33,384 nt of DNA from Caulobacteraceae bacterium (GTDB taxonomy: Bacteria; Pseudomonadota; Alphaproteobacteria; Caulobacterales; Caulobacteraceae). The notes below the pieces were generated by a model. It searched no databases. It was not told the DNA's origin and worked only from the letters and a program-made list of their open reading frames with translations. The stretch covers positions 1-33,384 of the forward strand of contig CANJLQ010000023.1 of NCBI GenBank assembly GCA_947475735.1, read 5' to 3'. A program made the position numbers and the translations under genes. Shown in pieces: positions 31,343 to 33,384 of this stretch (within the stretch, counting starts at the first letter, position 1; each line of letters starts with the position of its first letter).

Positions 31343-31759
31343 ATGCAATCCCTCGTCATCGAAGGCTATCTGGCCGCCGACCCATCGATCCTGTCGGCCC
31401 AGGGCTCGGGCAAGAAGCGGGCGAGCCTGCGGGTGCTGGAGACAACTCGCTTCAGAAAGGCGGATGGCTCCGCCGGTGAACGCACCACGGCGTTCAACTG
31501 CCTCTGCTTCAACGAAGCCACGGCCGAGAACTACATCGGGCCGTTCGCCAAGAAGGGCACCCGCGTCGTCATCCAGGGCCATGTCGAGAACGACACCTGG
31601 ACCAGTCGGGACAATGTCGAGCACTACGACCTGCGGGTCATCGTCGCCGACATCCGGCTGAAGAACAGGCGCGAGCAGGCCGGTGAGCATCCGCAAGCCG
31701 GACACGAGGTCCAGGAGCCGGCGAGCGGTTACGACCTTGAGGACGACATTCCGTTCTGA
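31343..31759 (+). CDS. ssb: Single-stranded DNA-binding protein
   Basis: The 138-residue protein starts at the ATG at 31343, with AAGGAGACTGAC directly upstream. The OB-fold runs over about 1-105 (LVIEGYLAADPSI, FNCLCFNEATAENYIGPFAKKGTRVVIQG). The C-terminus is a short flexible linker ending DLEDDIPF, the acidic tip by which SSB recruits repair and replication enzymes. It is shorter than chromosomal SSB (about 160-180 residues), as is typical of element-borne copies. A strong intrinsic terminator follows within 15 bases. Confidence 0.92.
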   Translation: MQSLVIEGYLAADPSILSAQGSGKKRASLRVLETTRFRKADGSAGERTTAFNCLCFNEATAENYIGPFAKKGTRVVIQGHVENDTWTSRDNVEHYDLRVIVADIRLKNRREQAGEHPQAGHEVQEPASGYDLEDDIPF

Positions 31760-31773
31760 GCCCCACCGAGTGG

Positions 31774-31806
31774 AACGGCCCCGCGCCCAGGCGCGGGGCC
31801 GTTTTT
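31774..31806 (+). terminator. Intrinsic terminator after the SSB operon
   Basis: AACGGCCCCGCGCC (31774-31787) and GGCGCGGGGCCGTT (31790-31803) form a perfect 14-bp stem with a 2-base loop, followed by a T-run. It is a textbook rho-independent terminator. Confidence 0.95.
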
Positions 31807-32147
31807 CATGGTGTTGATCCCGCCTCCGGCTGTGGCCCGACGCCGGTGGGTCGTCTTTCGCGGGACGCGGCGGCGCGCCGCCGACGACGGAACCGAAGAT
31901 CGATCCTCGCTCGTCCGCCTCGGCGCTAGGGGCGCCGACCGGTGTCGTCGTCGCGAAGGGCGACGACGACGGGCCCCCACACAACGCCCTCCGATTTTGT
32001 CACGGCACCCCGGAAGTCAACGGCTGCGCCGTTCCCCTGCACGGGTCGCCAAGCCGCGCCCCGTTCCGGTGACTGCCGGGGACCCCGCCGTGGCCAAAAC
32101 CGGGGTCGTTGCGCATGGGGCGCTCGGCATTCTCAAGGAATGTTCCA
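31807..32147. other. Hairpin-rich intergenic region
   Basis: A 341-bp gap contains four perfect inverted repeats. They are the 16-bp palindrome CGGCGGCGCGCCGCCG (31868-31883); TCGGCGC/GCGCCGA (31920-31938); an 11-bp stem GTCGTCGTCGC/GCGACGACGAC with a 5-base loop (31944-31970); and GACCCCG (32081-32087) with CGGGGTC (32101-32107). There is no gene I can support. It should hold the promoter of the DUF2493 gene and may carry a small RNA or an origin. Confidence 0.6.
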
Positions 32148-33092
32148 ATGACCGTCTACAGCTCACCCTTCTCCGCCTCCGCTTCCCAGAAGTCCGACTC
32201 GGCGTTCGACGACCTGTCGGCCGCCCTGGGAGATCCGCGTCCGCATCCGACGGAAGCGGCGCTGGTTCAGCTCGGTCGCGCGCTCATGACCGAACTGGTC
32301 GATCTCCTCTCCGACACGGCGCTCGAGGACTATCAGACCCTCATCGCCGAGGCCCTGATCGGGGCGTTTCATTCGGCGGCGGGACGGATCGAGCGCGACG
32401 CCGACCGGGCCCGCGACACCATGCGCGCGCTAGACCGCGATTTCGACGGCTCCGAGGCGGCGGACAATGAGCTTCAGGAGACGACGGCCAAGGCCAGAGC
32501 CGGGGATGCGGCGACGCAGGCCTGCGAACTCATTCGCGATGCCGCCGCCGAGACCTGGACCACCGCGACCGGCGAGGTGTGGACCGCCTGGAGGGGGTCG
32601 CGACGCGGCACGCATCTGACCGCCGCCCAGCTGGAGGCCAAACAGGCGATCCGCGCGATCCGGCAGCGACGCTCGGGGGAGGCGGACCCGGGGGGTCCGG
32701 TGATCGCCTTCCGGGGCGCGCCGAGCGCAGACGCCGCCGAGGACGCCGGCCGGATCTTCGACGCGCTCAACTGGGCGCGGCAGGAGTGGCCCGACATGGC
32801 GCTCGCCACGACCGGGGCCAAGGGGGCCGAGCGGCTGGCCATCAAATGGGCCCAGCAGAAGGGGGTGACGCTGATCCTCGCCCGGGCGGATTTCGACGCC
32901 CACGGCAAGGCGGCTCCCTTCCGGGCGAACGATGAGCTGATCGCGCTCGATCCGGCCCTCTGCCTGACCCTGGTCCATTCGCTGGATCGGTCTCGGGCGG
33001 ATCAGCGGCCGTTCGGACCGGCGCTGAACCTGGGACAGAAGGCCCTGGAGCAGGGGCTGAGACACCTGCCCATCAAGGCCCGCGCGGCTTGA
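32148..33092 (+). CDS. DUF2493 (SLOG-superfamily) protein
   Basis: The 314-residue protein starts at the ATG at 32148 (MTVYSSPFSA), eight bases after AAGGA; an upstream ATG at 32109 lacks a good site. Residues about 10-175 are helical and charged, without a recognised family. The C-terminal about 184-290 is a DUF2493 domain (PVIAFRGAPSADAAEDAGRI, LATTGAKGAERLAIKWAQ, FRANDELI), a Rossmann-like SLOG fold related to YspA/cpYpsA that is thought to bind nucleotides or nucleotide-derived ligands. DUF2493 genes are common at the end of DNA-metabolism blocks of alphaproteobacterial plasmids and integrative elements. The function is not established. Confidence 0.88.
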   Translation: MTVYSSPFSASASQKSDSAFDDLSAALGDPRPHPTEAALVQLGRALMTELVDLLSDTALEDYQTLIAEALIGAFHSAAGRIERDADRARDTMRALDRDFDGSEAADNELQETTAKARAGDAATQACELIRDAAAETWTTATGEVWTAWRGSRRGTHLTAAQLEAKQAIRAIRQRRSGEADPGGPVIAFRGAPSADAAEDAGRIFDALNWARQEWPDMALATTGAKGAERLAIKWAQQKGVTLILARADFDAHGKAAPFRANDELIALDPALCLTLVHSLDRSRADQRPFGPALNLGQKALEQGLRHLPIKARAA

Positions 33093-33110
33093 TCCCCGAC
33101 TCCGCTTCGA

Positions 33111-33140
33111 CCCGCTCGGCTTCGGCCGGGCGGGTTTTTT
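33111..33140 (+). terminator. Intrinsic terminator after the DUF2493 gene
   Basis: CCCGCTCGGC (33111-33120) and GCCGGGCGGG (33125-33134) form a 10-bp stem with one G-T pair and a TTCG loop, followed by six T residues, the classic rho-independent form. Confidence 0.93.
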
Positions 33141-33200
33141 CGTTTTGGCCGTTCAGGGGGCGCTGGGACGACATCGCCGCGTTCGGTTTGGTGGGTGTTG

Positions 33201-33384
33201 ATGGCCGTTGATCCACTCGCGCAGATGTCAGCGATTGCCGGTGTAATCGGGCATGACACGGTCTCTACAGCAACCAAGGTCCGCAAACCTCGCGCATCCA
33301 AACCGTCGCCGATCGGGCGCATCGTGGCGTCTCCCGGCGCCGATCCCCGGCCGCCGAAACGACGGAGGACGGCGGCGATGGCGC
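33201..33384 (+). CDS. Possible start of a gene running off the right edge
   Basis: An ATG at 33201 opens a frame (MAVDPLAQMSAIAGVIGHD...) that stays open for 61 codons to the end of the window. The first part looks protein-like and the later part is basic (PRPPKRRRTAAMA). There is no strong ribosome-binding site (GGTGGG is the best upstream purine run), and third-position G/C is lower than in neighbouring genes. No family was recognised. Confidence 0.3.
   Translation, partial: MAVDPLAQMSAIAGVIGHDTVSTATKVRKPRASKPSPIGRIVASPGADPRPPKRRRTAAMA

Noticed and set aside
26506..31359. Two long minus-strand open frames (767 and 842 codons) opposite the helicase gene
   Set aside because: They arise from the high G/C of third positions in the plus-strand gene. 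Their translations are repetitive in Gly, Arg and Gln and carry no motifs.
1..33384. CRISPR arrays, tRNA or rRNA genes
   Set aside because: No regularly spaced repeat with unique spacers, no cloverleaf-like segment and no rRNA-like stretch was noticed when reading both strands. A dedicated search was not possible.

Overview
The window is GC-rich DNA, probably from an alphaproteobacterium of the Caulobacterales (Brevundimonas/Caulobacter-like). The support is strong G/C bias at third codon positions, two large TonB-dependent receptors of types common in that order, an ECF sigma/FecR pair, and a lasso-peptide operon whose precursor leader resembles the astexin type. The genus is an inference.

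Layout. (1) 1-2170: the left end of an IS3-family insertion sequence lies against a truncated winged-helix gene, which is translationally coupled to an SMC/Rad50-like ATPase with a CxxC...CxxC hook. This looks like the remnant of an ABC-three-component-type conflict system. The ATPase gene is cut off just after Walker B, where it meets the 3'-truncated end of a PhoD-like phosphatase gene. (2) 2166-11757, all on the minus strand: a TonB receptor (9022-11757), a PhoA-type alkaline phosphatase, an ECF sigma factor, a FecR anti-sigma factor, a second TonB receptor with an N-terminal signalling domain, and the PhoD fragment. This reads as a surface-signalling system for phosphorylated compounds. 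(3) 12619-15801, minus strand: a compact lasso-peptide operon. It has a 40-codon precursor gene (15098-15220), a B protein that fuses the leader-binding domain with the cysteine protease, and an asparagine-synthetase-like cyclase (C). An XRE regulator lies just upstream. No ABC exporter or isopeptidase gene is visible. (4) 16033-19924, plus strand: a GntR-like regulator followed by a conjugation block, TraG/VirD4 coupling protein, CopG-like protein and TrbB ATPase. The rest of the trb pore operon is absent. (5) 19902-22441, minus strand: accessory genes, namely an XRE regulator, a membrane protein, an unknown protein, a LuxR-type HTH gene overlapping a second gene in another frame, and a TetR regulator. 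(6) 22661-33092, plus strand: a DNA-metabolism block typical of alphaproteobacterial integrative elements or plasmids, with RadC, a primase-like Toprim protein, a ParB-like protein, a giant methyltransferase/Strawberry-notch helicase, two single-stranded DNA-binding proteins and a DUF2493 (SLOG) protein, bounded by clear terminators.

Parts 4-6 look like the backbone of an integrative/conjugative element or plasmid, and the lasso operon sits directly against its transfer genes. The most notable items are the small, easily missed lasso precursor with an aspartate predicted at core position 1, the reciprocal gene truncation at about 2170, the overlapping frames at 21273-21884, and a recurring leader motif in front of several DNA-metabolism genes. 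No tRNA, rRNA or CRISPR array was seen.
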